64,000 nt of DNA from Candidatus Binatia bacterium (GCA_022820725.1 JAJEFA010000007.1:285215-349214), one strand, 5' to 3'; counted from the stretch's first letter, positions 28,885-38,201 are shown. Program-made: numbers and translations. Notes: a model not told the origin generated them from the letters alone.

Positions 28885-29271
28885 ATGATTTTTGGCATAG
28901 GGAATGACTTGGCCGAGGTCGATCGCATCCGGGCCGCGCTCGAACGTCCCCGAACGGGCTGGCGCTTCCGCGACCGCGTCTTCACTCCTGGTGAGCAGGC
29001 CTATTGCGAGCGCCGGGGTAAAGGCAAGTATCAGAGTTATGCCGCGCGCTTTGCAGCTAAAGAAGCCACAATGAAGGCGCTGGGACGCGGTTGGGGCCGC
29101 ACCGTAGGCTGGTGTGATATTGAGGTTGTGCGGCAGCGGGGTTCACGTCCCGAGATTGTCCTACACGGTAAGGCAAAAACATACGCCGCCGAGCAAGGTA
29201 TCCGTCGCTTTCACCTGGCGCTGACCCACACAGCCGCACTCGCGGAAGCCCAAGTCATGGCTGAGTTGTAA
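28885..29271 (+). CDS. acpS: Holo-[acyl-carrier-protein] synthase
   Basis: Moves phosphopantetheine from CoA to acyl carrier protein. The two metal-binding regions are clear: GIGNDLAEVDRI near the start (Asp 8) and AARFAAKEATMKALG (Glu near residue 58). The end LALTHTAALAEAQVMAEL is the usual final strand. At 128 residues it is a typical stand-alone AcpS. It lies 16 bases after the radical SAM gene, probably in the same transcript. Confidence 0.95.
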   Translation: MIFGIGNDLAEVDRIRAALERPRTGWRFRDRVFTPGEQAYCERRGKGKYQSYAARFAAKEATMKALGRGWGRTVGWCDIEVVRQRGSRPEIVLHGKAKTYAAEQGIRRFHLALTHTAALAEAQVMAEL

Positions 29272-29277
29272 GCATTG

Positions 29278-29302
29278 GAGGGGCGCGGCCGTCACGCCCC
29301 TC
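29278..29302. terminator. Hairpin between convergent acpS and E2 genes
   Basis: GAGGGGCG and CGCCCCTC form a perfect 8 bp stem with a 9-base loop in the 42 bases between two convergent genes. There is no strong T-run on either strand. Its place suggests bidirectional termination or transcript protection. Confidence 0.55.
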
Positions 29303-29313
29303 TCTTCAACCTG

Positions 29314-30528
29314 CTATCTGGTGTCAAGCGAAATCCTGTTCCCGTGGGCCAGCAGGTCGGCCACGGTCTGGAGAAATGCCCCGGCAGGGGCTCCATCTAT
29401 CACACGGTGATCAAACGTCAGGCTCAAGACCATCATCGAACGCTTGGTAACTTCACCACGATAGATCACCGGTTTTTCAACAATCCGGCCAACGCCGAGA
29501 ATGCCGGATTGCGGAGCATTGATGATGGGCGTAAAGGCGTCAACACCGTACATCCCCAGGTTGGACACGGTAAACGTCCCGCCCGACACTTCTTCCAGCT
29601 TGAGCTGACTGGCTCGTGCTCTCTCGGCTAAGGTCTTGGCCTCTGCGGCAATGTCCTTGAGCGATTTTTTGTCCACGTCCCGTACAACCGGAACGATCAG
29701 GCCCTCGTCCAGGGCCACCGCCAGTCCCACGTGGATGTCGCCGTGCACATGGATGGTATTCCCTTCGAGGGAGGCGTTCATGCGCGGGTGCTGCCTCAGG
29801 GCATGGGCACAAGCCTGCACAATAAAATCGGTATACGTGGCGTTGAATTCTTGACGGACTTCTTGGCGGCGATCGATCAACTGCGTAACATCGACCTCCG
29901 TGCTGATCGTGAGCTGGGCGCTGCCCTGGAGGCTTTGATGCATGCGCTCGGCAATCACTTTCCGCATGCCGCGTAAAGGAATATCTTCCGTGGCGGTCGG
30001 CGGTGCGGCTGGGGCCGGCGGTGGGGCGGCTTGACCTCCGCTATCAATGATTTTCTGCACATCTTCGCGGGTGATCCGACCGCGTGGACCAGTCCCGGTT
30101 ACGCCGGAGAGATCGATATTATGCTCTTTTGCCAGCTTCCGGGCCGCGGGAGTGACAGGAACACGGCCGCGCTTCTCTTCCGCTGCCGGGGGTGTCGTTG
30201 AAGCCGCCACTGGAGCGGGCTCAGGTGGAGCGGCGACCGGAGCGGCTGCCGCGTCTGCGTATTGCGCGGCGACTTCGGCTACCTCTTCTCCGGCTTCCGC
30301 AATAATGGCGACGGGCAGCCCAACGCCAACCACGGCTTCAATCGCGTACAGCAATTTGGCGACCGTTCCGTCCGCAGGCGCTTCGACTTCATACAGCACT
30401 TTTTCGGTTTCAACCTCAAACAGGGCCTCGCCGGTCTTGATCGTGTCGCCCTCGGATTTAAACCATTGTTGGATCGTGCCTTCGGTCATGGTCAGACCGA
30501 ACTTTGGCATTACGACTTCTACGGCCAC
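29314..30528 (-). CDS. 2-oxo acid dehydrogenase E2 (dihydrolipoyl acyltransferase)
   Basis: An N-terminal lipoyl domain (MPKFGLTMTEGTIQQWFKSE, with the lipoyl Lys in ETEKV), an Ala/Pro linker, a peripheral-subunit-binding domain (VTPAARKLAKEHNIDLSGV) and the catalytic domain ending in the active-site block FDHRVIDGAPAGAFL. The start is a GTG at 30528 with AAAGGA upstream; the open frame to 30816 overlaps the E1 beta gene and is rejected. About 404 residues. It is the last gene of an E1 alpha, E1 beta, E2 operon, acting on pyruvate or acetoin. No E3 gene is in the window. Confidence 0.94.
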   Translation of the reverse strand: MAVEVVMPKFGLTMTEGTIQQWFKSEGDTIKTGEALFEVETEKVLYEVEAPADGTVAKLLYAIEAVVGVGLPVAIIAEAGEEVAEVAAQYADAAAAPVAAPPEPAPVAASTTPPAAEEKRGRVPVTPAARKLAKEHNIDLSGVTGTGPRGRITREDVQKIIDSGGQAAPPPAPAAPPTATEDIPLRGMRKVIAERMHQSLQGSAQLTISTEVDVTQLIDRRQEVRQEFNATYTDFIVQACAHALRQHPRMNASLEGNTIHVHGDIHVGLAVALDEGLIVPVVRDVDKKSLKDIAAEAKTLAERARASQLKLEEVSGGTFTVSNLGMYGVDAFTPIINAPQSGILGVGRIVEKPVIYRGEVTKRSMMVLSLTFDHRVIDGAPAGAFLQTVADLLAHGNRISLDTR

Positions 30529-30565
30529 AGAGATATCCTTTCTTTCCGCAGTAGCTGACGCAGCG

Positions 30566-31534
30566 CTAGCCCAGCATCTCCTTGACAGTCGCGGCAATTT
30601 TCTTGTCGTTGGGAAGAACGAATTTTTCCATAGGGGGGCTGAACGGGATCGGGACATCCGGGGCGGCCAGGCGTTTGACCGGAGCATCCAGGGAGTCAAA
30701 ACCCTTATCCGCAATAACGGCAGAGATTTCGGCTGCCGCGCCACAGCGCAGATGGCCCTCATCAACCACCAGGACGTTATGCGTCTTGGCCACAGAGGAG
30801 AGAATGGTCTCTTCATCCAGTGGAATCAGGCTACGTGGGTCTATGACTTCGGCGGAAATCCCATCTTCTTCCAAAGATTTTGCAGCCTTAAGCGCTTGGG
30901 AAACCATATAGCCGATCGCGATAATAGTGACATCTGAGCCTTCACGTTTCACCGCAGCTTGCCCGATGGGCACGAGATACTCCTCTTCCGGGACTTCTTC
31001 TCTGCTTCGGCCCAGCTTGAGGTGCTCAAAGACTAGGACGGGGTTATTATCCCGAATGGCGCTTTTGAGGAGGCCCTTCATATCGTATGCACCCGAGGGA
31101 ACCACAATTTTGAGCCCCGGCACACTCATGAACTGGGAGTAAACCGTCTCGGAATGTTGAGCAGCAGCCGAGCCGACTGCGCCGCACACGGCCCGGAAGG
31201 TAATGGGCATGTCGGCCTGGCCACCCGACATATAACGCAGCTTGGCCGCTTGATTGCAGACCTGATCCCAGCAGCAATAGAAAAAGCTGGCAAACTCGAT
31301 TTCAACAATCGGCCGCATCCCGGCCATGGCCGCACCGACCCCAGCACCAGCATAACCGGCTTCTGAAATGGGAGCGTTCAGAATCCGCTCGGCACCAAAC
31401 TCATCGGTCAAACCGCTGGTCGCGCCAAAGGCACCCACCCAGATGTCCAGGCCCATCATGAAGGTAGCCGGGTCATGTCGGAGTTCCTCGGCGAGTGCCG
31501 TATTAATCGCTTGAATAAAATTCATTTCAGGCAT
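30566..31534 (-). CDS. Thiamine-dependent dehydrogenase E1 beta subunit
   Basis: 322 residues from MPEMNFIQAINTAL. NAPISEAGYAGAGVGAAMAG, the IVEIEFASFFYCCWDQ block and the C-terminal transketolase part (VIDPRSLIPLDEETI, NVLVVDEGHLRCGAAAEI) are standard for pyruvate/acetoin E1 beta. The ATG at 31534 has a GGGGGG run just upstream. The same frame is open for 49 codons further upstream, through palindromic element copy E and the end of E1 alpha, but that part lacks homology and is not annotated. It works as a heterotetramer with E1 alpha. Confidence 0.95.
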   Translation of the reverse strand: MPEMNFIQAINTALAEELRHDPATFMMGLDIWVGAFGATSGLTDEFGAERILNAPISEAGYAGAGVGAAMAGMRPIVEIEFASFFYCCWDQVCNQAAKLRYMSGGQADMPITFRAVCGAVGSAAAQHSETVYSQFMSVPGLKIVVPSGAYDMKGLLKSAIRDNNPVLVFEHLKLGRSREEVPEEEYLVPIGQAAVKREGSDVTIIAIGYMVSQALKAAKSLEEDGISAEVIDPRSLIPLDEETILSSVAKTHNVLVVDEGHLRCGAAAEISAVIADKGFDSLDAPVKRLAAPDVPIPFSPPMEKFVLPNDKKIAATVKEMLG

Positions 31535-31553
31535 GATTTCCCCCCTAGGCTGC

Positions 31554-31607
31554 AAAGAGTAAACGTGTCCAGCATCCGCCTGTGTTTGGAGGACACGTTT
31601 ACTCTTT
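31554..31607 (+). repeat. Palindromic element, copy E (E1 alpha stop)
   Basis: The most perfect copy: AAAGAGTAAACGTGTCC and GGACACGTTTACTCTTT are exact complements over 17 bases, around a 20-base loop with CAGCATC. On the minus strand it holds the TAA stop of E1 alpha and ends 19 bases before the E1 beta start. The E1 beta frame stays open through it as K-S-K-R-V ... G-H-V-Y-S-L. Confidence 0.92.
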
Positions 31608-32585
31608 TGAGAACATATCGTCCAGGGCTTCCTCAGGCTGCGGATACGGACTGTCTTGAGCAAATTGAACGGCGTCATCAATGGCCTGTTTCACCTCGGA
31701 CTGGACGGTATCGAGCTCTTCTTGGCTGAAGGTGTCCGGCATGAAACGTTGCTCAAAGGTAATGAGCGGACAGCGCTTCTTCCAGGCCTCTATTTCGTCT
31801 GCCGGACGGTAGCTACGCTTGCCGAGAAAGGCTTCCTCACCCACCACGTGCCCTTCCCAGCGGTAGGTTTTACACTCAATCAGGGTCGGACCTTCGCCCT
31901 TGCGCGCGCGTTCGACCGCCTCGCTGGTGGCTTCGTAGACCTCGACAACGTCATTGCCGTTGACCACGACACCGGGCATATCGTGGCCGCGCGCCCGGTC
32001 GGCAATATCTTTGACCGAGGTGACGTCCTTACCGGCGGTGAACTCTCCGTACAAATTGTTTTCACACACATAGATCACGGGCAGCTTCCAGGACGAGGCA
32101 ATATTGAGCGACTCGTGAAACGTGCCCTCGTTTGAGGCGCCATCCCCGAAGAAGCAGGCGGCGACCTCACCGCTACCGCGCACCTTTGCCGCTAGACCCG
32201 CACCGGTCGCAATCGGTAAACCGGCACCCACAATGCCATTTGCACCCAGGATACCCAGGTCAAAATTGGCAATATGCATGGAGCCACCCTTGCCCTTGCA
32301 GTAACCGGTCTTTTTTCCAAACAACTCTGCCATCATAGGTTTGACCTCGCCGCCCTTGGCGATGAGGTGGCCGTGGCCGCGGTGGGTACTGGTAATATAG
32401 TCCTGCTCGGTCAGGGCGGCGGCGACTCCGGTGGCCGAGGCTTCTTCGCCAATCGAGACGTGAACAAAGCCAGGTATTTGACCCTCTTGAAAAATATCAC
32501 GCACACGGGACTCAAACTGCCGGATCCTTTGCATCGTGCGATACATATCGAGCAGCTTGTCTGTACTCAGGCTGGTATCCGCCAT
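31599..32585 (-). CDS. Thiamine-dependent dehydrogenase E1 alpha subunit
   Basis: 328 residues. The ThDP motif is GDGASNEGTFHESLNIAS with VIYVCENN. The early THRGHGHLIAKG and KGGSMHI blocks are shared by pyruvate and acetoin dehydrogenases. AAGGAGG lies eight bases before ATG 32585; a second ATG at 32591 is too close to that site. The stop codon (TAA at 31601-31599) lies inside palindromic element copy E, so the protein now ends DDMFSKE, and the original end may have been elsewhere. First gene of the E1-E1-E2 operon. Confidence 0.95.
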   Translation of the reverse strand: MADTSLSTDKLLDMYRTMQRIRQFESRVRDIFQEGQIPGFVHVSIGEEASATGVAAALTEQDYITSTHRGHGHLIAKGGEVKPMMAELFGKKTGYCKGKGGSMHIANFDLGILGANGIVGAGLPIATGAGLAAKVRGSGEVAACFFGDGASNEGTFHESLNIASSWKLPVIYVCENNLYGEFTAGKDVTSVKDIADRARGHDMPGVVVNGNDVVEVYEATSEAVERARKGEGPTLIECKTYRWEGHVVGEEAFLGKRSYRPADEIEAWKKRCPLITFEQRFMPDTFSQEELDTVQSEVKQAIDDAVQFAQDSPYPQPEEALDDMFSKE

Positions 32586-32841
32586 AGACATTTCCTCCTT
32601 TTGGGTTTGCGCGGAAAGCCCCGTCTTCATAGTCTGAAACAGGGGCGAAGGTCAACAACGCCGCCGCGGGGAGGCTCATGTATGACATATAATTCGGCGG
32701 AAACCGGAAGAGATGGGACCGTTACCTTGAGTGTACAGTTCTTCTTTTTATGACTCGACATTATCGGGAGGTCGGGTTGGGGCCTGGCAGGATACGAAAA
32801 TTTGATTCTTCAATCTCGTTGCAGGCTCGATAGGGAGACCG

Positions 32842-33411
32842 CTATTGCGGCGGAAGGATAGCCGATACGGCAATGGCCTGGCCGCCCGGAGGGAGCGCGG
32901 TATCGTCTTCGCCCTTTATCTGCTCATGCTGGTACTTGTCTCTTGACGGGTTCGTCAGAATGGAAATGGTGCGGTCGGCGAGGTTCACAACCCAATATTC
33001 CGGGATGCCGCTTGCCGCGTACGCCTGGGCCTTCTGCCCCTGATCGTAGACCAGGGAGCTGTCCGCGACTTCTATGACGACCATAACCTGGTCCGCCTGC
33101 GGGTGGTGCTGAGCGTAATCGGTTGGGTCAGGTTGACAGATGACAATATCCGGTTCGGGCTCGCTCCAATCGTCCAAAACAATCGACGCTTGGACGCGAA
33201 TATAGGCCCTATCCCCCACGACCGGCAAAAGCGTGAATAAGAGACGGTGAATGGTTGCCGCATGGGGGCTGTTCTGTGGACTCATGGTAATGATGACTCC
33301 GTCGAGCAGTTCAACCCGCTCATCTGCCAGAAGACGAGACTCTGCCAGGCGGTGGTACTCTTGACGGGTAAAACGATGGGGTGCTGGGGCTGTCGGCGCG
33401 CTATGCGTCAT
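32842..33411 (-). CDS. Uma2-family (DUF820) putative nuclease
   Basis: 189 residues with the restriction-endonuclease-like PD-(D/E)xK pattern of the Uma2 family. FTRQEYHRLAE at the start, PEPDIVI with the catalytic Asp, VIEVADSS with the Glu, and KAQAYAASGIPEYWVVN with the Lys are all visible. Such genes are abundant in cyanobacteria and some deep lineages, and their target is not known. It stands alone between two 2-oxo acid/secreted-protein transcripts. Confidence 0.88.
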   Translation of the reverse strand: MTHSAPTAPAPHRFTRQEYHRLAESRLLADERVELLDGVIITMSPQNSPHAATIHRLLFTLLPVVGDRAYIRVQASIVLDDWSEPEPDIVICQPDPTDYAQHHPQADQVMVVIEVADSSLVYDQGQKAQAYAASGIPEYWVVNLADRTISILTNPSRDKYQHEQIKGEDDTALPPGGQAIAVSAILPPQ

Positions 33412-33477
33412 GAACCTAGTCTAGTCTCCTTGGTGGGGGAAGACAATCAAGCGTGTTCCCGTTTCCACGAGACCGCG

Positions 33478-34917
33478 TTAGGTCTGCACCCGTACGCGGT
33501 AGCCGATTTTCACTTCACCGTTCTTCGGCACCGTGACCTCAAAACGTAGGGTATGCGCGTCGGGCTTTTCGTATTGCTCCGGGGTAGAAGCGACGACTTC
33601 CCAGTCACCATACATGGGCTCTTCGACGCGGACCCGCGCGTCTTCGTCCTTGTGATTACGGACGACGATTTGCCAGCTCACCTCTGACGAGCGGCGTGAC
33701 AGGCGCGTAAAGCTCGTTTGGCGGCGCTCGCCAACGACGTCAAAGGCCTCGCCCATTTTCAGGCTGACGGTTTCGTCTTTGGGCGTGTGGTCAATGCTGT
33801 CCTCGCCAACAAATTGGAGGCTGCCGTGCGTGTCAGCTTTGTACACGCGAATGGTCCCTTTGGGTAAAGGCATTCCGAGGCTGTTCTTCTCAGCGTTTTC
33901 GATTTCGAGATAAACGCTCACTTTTTGTTGTGGAGGAGGCGTATCAAACGTGGTCCGCACATAGTGAGGCCGGCCGCGGAGAACGAGGTGTTTGGTAATG
34001 GGAATATCCGTGGCGGATAGAAGCGCCATCTGCTTGGTCTGGTTGTTTTGGACCGTGGTCGGTCGATCCAAGGTATACAGGTGGTATTCGAAAAAGGATT
34101 CTTCCTGAAACTGCGGCTCTGAAGAAGCGCGAGCCGAAGCGGCCATCGCTATGACCCGCTCGCGGAGAACTTCCGACTGAACCCGGTTGACATCACCGGC
34201 TACCAGCTTGAGCGTCGCGTTGCGATAAGTCGCACCAGACTTATTCTCAATAGAAACCCAGCCAGACAAGTCAGCCAGACTGTCATCGCTATTTAGGGCA
34301 AGAACATAATCGGCCTGCCAGGTAATATCATTGGTGAGGTAGGAGGCTTCAATGGTGTGGGTGCTGGCGGTCTGCGCCCGGAGTAGCCATACAAGCGTCG
34401 GCTGGGCGATCAGGTTGGCCGGAAGCTGGGAGAGAATCACTCTGCCCGGCAACCCAATCGAGATTTCGTCTCCGACTTGATAAATTGGGGAGTCGTTCGT
34501 AGCGAGTAGGGTGGCGGTCACGAGTTCATCTTTGCCGGTAAAATAGTTCTTGTCGAGCAGCCGGACTTCTTTGCCCACATATTTTTCGAGTAAGGTCTCC
34601 GGGCTGAGTAGGTCATATTCATAGTTCTGTTCCAAGACGTGAAAGGTTTCCGCGTCGGTCTGCGACCGAATAAGCACCGTTGTCGGCATGATCCGGGCCG
34701 CGACATCCATAAAATGAAGGCGGGTCGCCCCCTCGGCCAGTTCAATCTCACGAACATCTTTGACCAGTCCAAGGTTGGAATTATAGATCGTCAGCGAGAC
34801 CTGGGTCTGATCAGCGTGGGTACTCGTGAGTGGTGCGGCTGAAAGCAGGTGAGCACAAAAGGCCTCGAAAACGAAAAGACTCGCAGCAAGAAGTGCACTA
34901 GGTTGAAGGCGTTGCAT
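33478..34917 (-). CDS. DUF4139-type secreted protein, 479 aa
   Basis: A signal peptide (MQRLQPSALLAASLFVFEAF ... HLLSAAP) precedes a long beta-rich protein. QVSLTIYNSNLGLVKDVREI, WQADYVLALNSDDSLADLSG and GWVSIENKSGATYRNATLKLVAG are typical of the DUF4139 group. Function is unknown; it is probably periplasmic or surface. The ATG at 34917 is chosen to give a proper signal, and the longer frame to 35037 overlaps the ABC permease. It follows the ABC genes by about 106 bases. Confidence 0.85.
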   Translation of the reverse strand: MQRLQPSALLAASLFVFEAFCAHLLSAAPLTSTHADQTQVSLTIYNSNLGLVKDVREIELAEGATRLHFMDVAARIMPTTVLIRSQTDAETFHVLEQNYEYDLLSPETLLEKYVGKEVRLLDKNYFTGKDELVTATLLATNDSPIYQVGDEISIGLPGRVILSQLPANLIAQPTLVWLLRAQTASTHTIEASYLTNDITWQADYVLALNSDDSLADLSGWVSIENKSGATYRNATLKLVAGDVNRVQSEVLRERVIAMAASARASSEPQFQEESFFEYHLYTLDRPTTVQNNQTKQMALLSATDIPITKHLVLRGRPHYVRTTFDTPPPQQKVSVYLEIENAEKNSLGMPLPKGTIRVYKADTHGSLQFVGEDSIDHTPKDETVSLKMGEAFDVVGERRQTSFTRLSRRSSEVSWQIVVRNHKDEDARVRVEEPMYGDWEVVASTPEQYEKPDAHTLRFEVTVPKNGEVKIGYRVRVQT

Positions 34918-35023
34918 AGGCGGTACGGTCACTCGTCCTTTCTCCCCGAATGCTTCCAGCATACCGGGTTTGCCGTACGAACGCCAAAAAGGCGACAAGA
35001 TCGCAGAAAAATTCACTGAACTC

Positions 35024-35857
35024 CTAGGCCATCTCAAAGCGGGTCAGTAAACCCAGTTTCTTGGCCTGATAGAGCGCATACTGAAAATAGGCAATGGAAA
35101 GGACAAACAGCACGGCCGTCAAACCGAGAGATATCAGCAGCGGCTGCCAGGCCAATTCCCCGGTTGCAATGGCATATCGCAGTCCTTCAAACACATGGGT
35201 GCTGGGCAGGGTGATGGCAATGCCCTGAACCCAGCCCGGCATACTGTCGAGCGGATAAAAAACACAACTAAAAGGCTGGATGATAAATCCTACCGACCAG
35301 GCCAGGATCTGAATACGGAGTCCGTAGCGAAAAATCAGGGCAGCGATGAGAATGCCGATGACCCAGCCGAAGAGCAGCAGGACACTGGTGAAGACGGCGA
35401 TGGCCGTGCCGCCGATATCCATAATGTTAAAGGCGTACAGGCCCCAGGCGAGGAAGCTGAGAAAAAGAAAACTCAGGATACAGCGAATGAGACCAATAAG
35501 ACCAATTGCCACAAAGAGTTCGATCGAGGTGACTGGCGAGGCAAATAGATTATACACATTGCGACTCCAGAAATCTTCGAGGATAAACGTCCCAACATCG
35601 GTCTGCGCCCGCCAGAACAAACTCCACAGCACAGCCCCGCCAAGAAAGAACTCCATGACTCCGGAGAACGAAGACGTTGACGCAATAAACATGCTGGTGA
35701 ACCCCCACAAGAGGAGGGAGATGACCGGCCAGTAGATAATGTCAAAAACACGATCCAGACTGCGATAGCACAGACACATGAACTTATAGACCAAGCCCCC
35801 AATTGCCGTGGCCGAAAAGCCGTAGTCCTGAGAGTTCATAAGACGCATGCGGCTCAC
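35024..35857 (-). CDS. ABC-2 type transporter permease
   Basis: 277 residues with about six membrane helices and the ABC-2 family pattern, including FLGGAVLWSLFWRAQ, ASPVTSIELFVAIGLIGLIR and the late block SCVFYPLDSMPGWVQGIAITLPSTHVFEG. It overlaps the ATPase stop by four bases, so the two form one exporter. The substrate is unknown: polysaccharide, lipid or drug are all possible for this class. Confidence 0.9.
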   Translation of the reverse strand: MSRMRLMNSQDYGFSATAIGGLVYKFMCLCYRSLDRVFDIIYWPVISLLLWGFTSMFIASTSSFSGVMEFFLGGAVLWSLFWRAQTDVGTFILEDFWSRNVYNLFASPVTSIELFVAIGLIGLIRCILSFLFLSFLAWGLYAFNIMDIGGTAIAVFTSVLLLFGWVIGILIAALIFRYGLRIQILAWSVGFIIQPFSCVFYPLDSMPGWVQGIAITLPSTHVFEGLRYAIATGELAWQPLLISLGLTAVLFVLSIAYFQYALYQAKKLGLLTRFEMA

Positions 35858-36774
35858 AGCTCCCCTCGGGCGACCTTGATGAAGACATCCTCAAGCGTCG
35901 GCCTTGAGACATGGATATCGACAATTGGGTTGCCGCTTTGTGTCAAGTGTCGGAGTAAGGGGTCGAGTTGGCGCGTTGGATCATCGAGGATAAAACGCAA
36001 GGCATGATCTCCGTTCTGCTCAATCCGAGATATTCCATGCAGTTGACGGATGGGGGTGAGATCAGACCCGGCTTGAAAGGCCACCTCGACGACCTGATGT
36101 GGAATGAGCCGCTTAATATGAGTAGCCGTATCAACGCGGAGAATCTCGCCTTGACTTAAAAAGGCAATCCGCCCACACAACTCTTCGACCTCATTCATAT
36201 TATGTGAAGTGAAAAGAATGGTTGTTTTTCGTTCCCGTTGAACGGCCTGCAGCGCCCGCCGAGTTTTTTCGGCAATGTCCGGATCAAGGCCAACGGTACA
36301 CTCATCGAGCAGCAAGAGCTCCGGGTCGTTCAGAAAGCCTTTGCACAACGTGACGCGGGTATGTTGGCCCGAACTGAGGTGCTGTAAGCGGCGTTTGGCC
36401 AGGTCTGTAATCTCGAAGCGTTCAAGCAGTTCGTCGATTTTCCGGGGAAGATGTTTGACGCCATAGATCCGGCCGTAGACCATCAGGTTTTCCCACACGG
36501 TCAGCACACCGTTCATGCTGGTAAACGCCGCAGCCACATTCATCCGGCGACGAATGGCAACGTGGTTGGAGGTAAAATCGTGGTCGAAAATTCGGATTGA
36601 ACCGCTGTCGGCAATGATGAGGCCAAGCAGGATATTGATCGTGGTGGATTTCCCTGCTCCGTTCGGGCCGAGCAAGCCAAAGAATTCTCCCCGCTCCACG
36701 TCTAACGAGAGACCCCGGAGGGCTTCAACCGTACCATAACGTTTCCGCAGAGCACGGATTTCAAGGAGAGCCAT
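35854..36774 (-). CDS. ABC transporter ATP-binding protein
   Basis: 306 residues. Walker A GPNGAGKSTT, Walker B LLLLDE, and the H-loop His in LFTSHNMNEVEEL are present. The signature is LSSGQHTRV in place of the usual LSGGQ, and the D-loop reads DECTVGLDP; this form is seen in a branch of NodI-like exporters. A C-terminal domain of about 80 residues follows. It pairs with the ABC-2 permease by a four-base overlap. Confidence 0.92.
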   Translation of the reverse strand: MALLEIRALRKRYGTVEALRGLSLDVERGEFFGLLGPNGAGKSTTINILLGLIIADSGSIRIFDHDFTSNHVAIRRRMNVAAAFTSMNGVLTVWENLMVYGRIYGVKHLPRKIDELLERFEITDLAKRRLQHLSSGQHTRVTLCKGFLNDPELLLLDECTVGLDPDIAEKTRRALQAVQRERKTTILFTSHNMNEVEELCGRIAFLSQGEILRVDTATHIKRLIPHQVVEVAFQAGSDLTPIRQLHGISRIEQNGDHALRFILDDPTRQLDPLLRHLTQSGNPIVDIHVSRPTLEDVFIKVARGEL

Positions 36775-36811
36775 TGGCGGATGATGAGAGGTGTATAAGC
36801 GGCGTGAATAC

Positions 36812-36828
36812 GGGGCGAGGTGCGCCCC
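36812..36828. terminator. GC hairpin between CoA transferase and ABC genes
   Basis: GGGGCG, loop AGGTG, CGCCCC. It lies in the 65 bases after the CoA transferase stop and before the ABC ATPase start, both leftward. No T-run is present, so termination strength is uncertain. Confidence 0.4.
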
Positions 36829-36839
36829 GCCCCATACGC

Positions 36840-38090
36840 TTAAATCACGCCTTTTTCTTCGAGCTGGGCGACCTCCTCGCGGCTGAGCCCGGCAAAATGA
36901 GTGTAAATCTGCTCGTTATCATGACCAACAGGCACAGACCCGCGCCAGACCTTGCCCGGTGTAGCTGAAAAGGAAGGACTGACACCAGTCCCTTTAACCC
37001 GGCCGACCTGGTTGTCCTCCCACTCGACATGGACATTGCGGGCCTCGTAGTGCGGATCTTCCGCCATATCCTTGCTGTTCATAATCGGACAGCAGGCAAC
37101 CTGTGCGGCGTTCAACTGTTCGACAACTTCGGCTACCGTTCGTTCGGCAATCCACCCGCGCAGCAGGGCGTCAAACTCGATGCCTTCCACACCGTTGACA
37201 TCGACACTGGCCCGCTGCCATTTCTCTTCCTCTGGGTCAAGGTCTAAAACTCGACACACCCGGGAAAAAACCGCGAGGCCAACCGCGCCAACCACCACCC
37301 AGCCATCGCTGGCCTGGAACGCATCGTAGGGTTGAAACGCGGTGGCTTTATTGCCCGTTCGCTCGCGGACAAAGCCATTGCTGAAATACTCGACCATCGT
37401 CCCTGAGAGTAGACGGTGAATGGCCTCGAACTGCGAGATATCAACGACCTGCCCTCTGCCGGTACGTTGCGCGGAAATATAGCCGGCCAGGGACGACCAC
37501 AGGCAGAACAGAGCCGTAATATAGTCGGCCGTCCAGGGATTGGCCCGTACCGGCGGGTCAGGGTCGGGAAAGCCGGTTTGATACATGAGTCCACCAAAAG
37601 CCTGGCCGATCATGTCGTACGAAGCCCGACCCAGATAGTCCTGATGACCAGTCTGACCGTAGCCGGAGACATGGGCAATGACGAGCTTGGGGTTGGCCTG
37701 GAGCACGGCCTCGTCGGTCAGTCCCCATTTGGTATAGGAGCCGGGCTTTGAACTCTCCATCCAGATATCGCACGACTTGACCAGCTTGAGAAACAGCTCC
37801 TTGCCCTCGGGCTTGCTAAAATCCAGCGTGACATACCACTCGTTCCGCCGTTCCTGAATCCAGGTGGTTGCCACTTGTCCCTGACCGTCTGCGGTCGGCA
37901 ATTGCATCCCCAGATGTCGCCAAGCCGCGTCGCCCTCTCCGGTTCGTTCAATCTGGATGACCTCAGCGCCCATTTCCGCAGCCAAGACCGCAGCAAACGG
38001 CTGGGCGACCAAGGTTCCGCTCGATACAATCCGCACGCCCTGCAACGGGCCGAACTGTTCGGGTAGCAGTGATGCCGGACGTGTCTCCAT
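36840..38090 (-). CDS. Class III (CaiB/BaiF) acyl-CoA transferase
   Basis: 416 residues. FGPLQGVRIVSSGTLVAQPF and AEMGAEVIQIERTGEGD open the fold, followed by DFSKPEGKELFLKLVKSCDI. Then come YTKWGLTDEAV and HVSGYGQTGHQDYLGRASYD, where the catalytic Asp is usually found. Family members move CoA between acids such as carnitine, bile acids, formate/oxalate or aromatic acids; the substrate here is unknown. Divergent from the EthD gene across 156 bases. Confidence 0.92.
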   Translation of the reverse strand: METRPASLLPEQFGPLQGVRIVSSGTLVAQPFAAVLAAEMGAEVIQIERTGEGDAAWRHLGMQLPTADGQGQVATTWIQERRNEWYVTLDFSKPEGKELFLKLVKSCDIWMESSKPGSYTKWGLTDEAVLQANPKLVIAHVSGYGQTGHQDYLGRASYDMIGQAFGGLMYQTGFPDPDPPVRANPWTADYITALFCLWSSLAGYISAQRTGRGQVVDISQFEAIHRLLSGTMVEYFSNGFVRERTGNKATAFQPYDAFQASDGWVVVGAVGLAVFSRVCRVLDLDPEEEKWQRASVDVNGVEGIEFDALLRGWIAERTVAEVVEQLNAAQVACCPIMNSKDMAEDPHYEARNVHVEWEDNQVGRVKGTGVSPSFSATPGKVWRGSVPVGHDNEQIYTHFAGLSREEVAQLEEKGVI

Positions 38091-38201
38091 ACCGATCCTC
38101 CCATGTATCCTGCAATATGCTGTCCATCCCTAACGGAAATCGAGAATGAAGAAAAGACTGCTTGAACGGCTAGTGACAAGGCTGTATACCGCAGAGCAGA
38201 C

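Noticed and set aside
30047..30937. Long plus-strand frame of 296 codons opposite E2/E1 beta
   Set aside because: It is antisense to two clear enzymes, low in complexity (Ala/Gly/Ser) and matches no family.
31535..31681. Upstream extension of the E1 beta frame through element E
   Set aside because: It overlaps E1 alpha in another frame and E1 beta proteins start at MxxMNFxQAI; it is kept only as a note.
38100..38135. Text ATGTATCCTGCAATATGCTGTCC resembling element copy A
   Set aside because: Too short, with no second arm; probably chance. The similar text near 41118 was rejected for the same reason.
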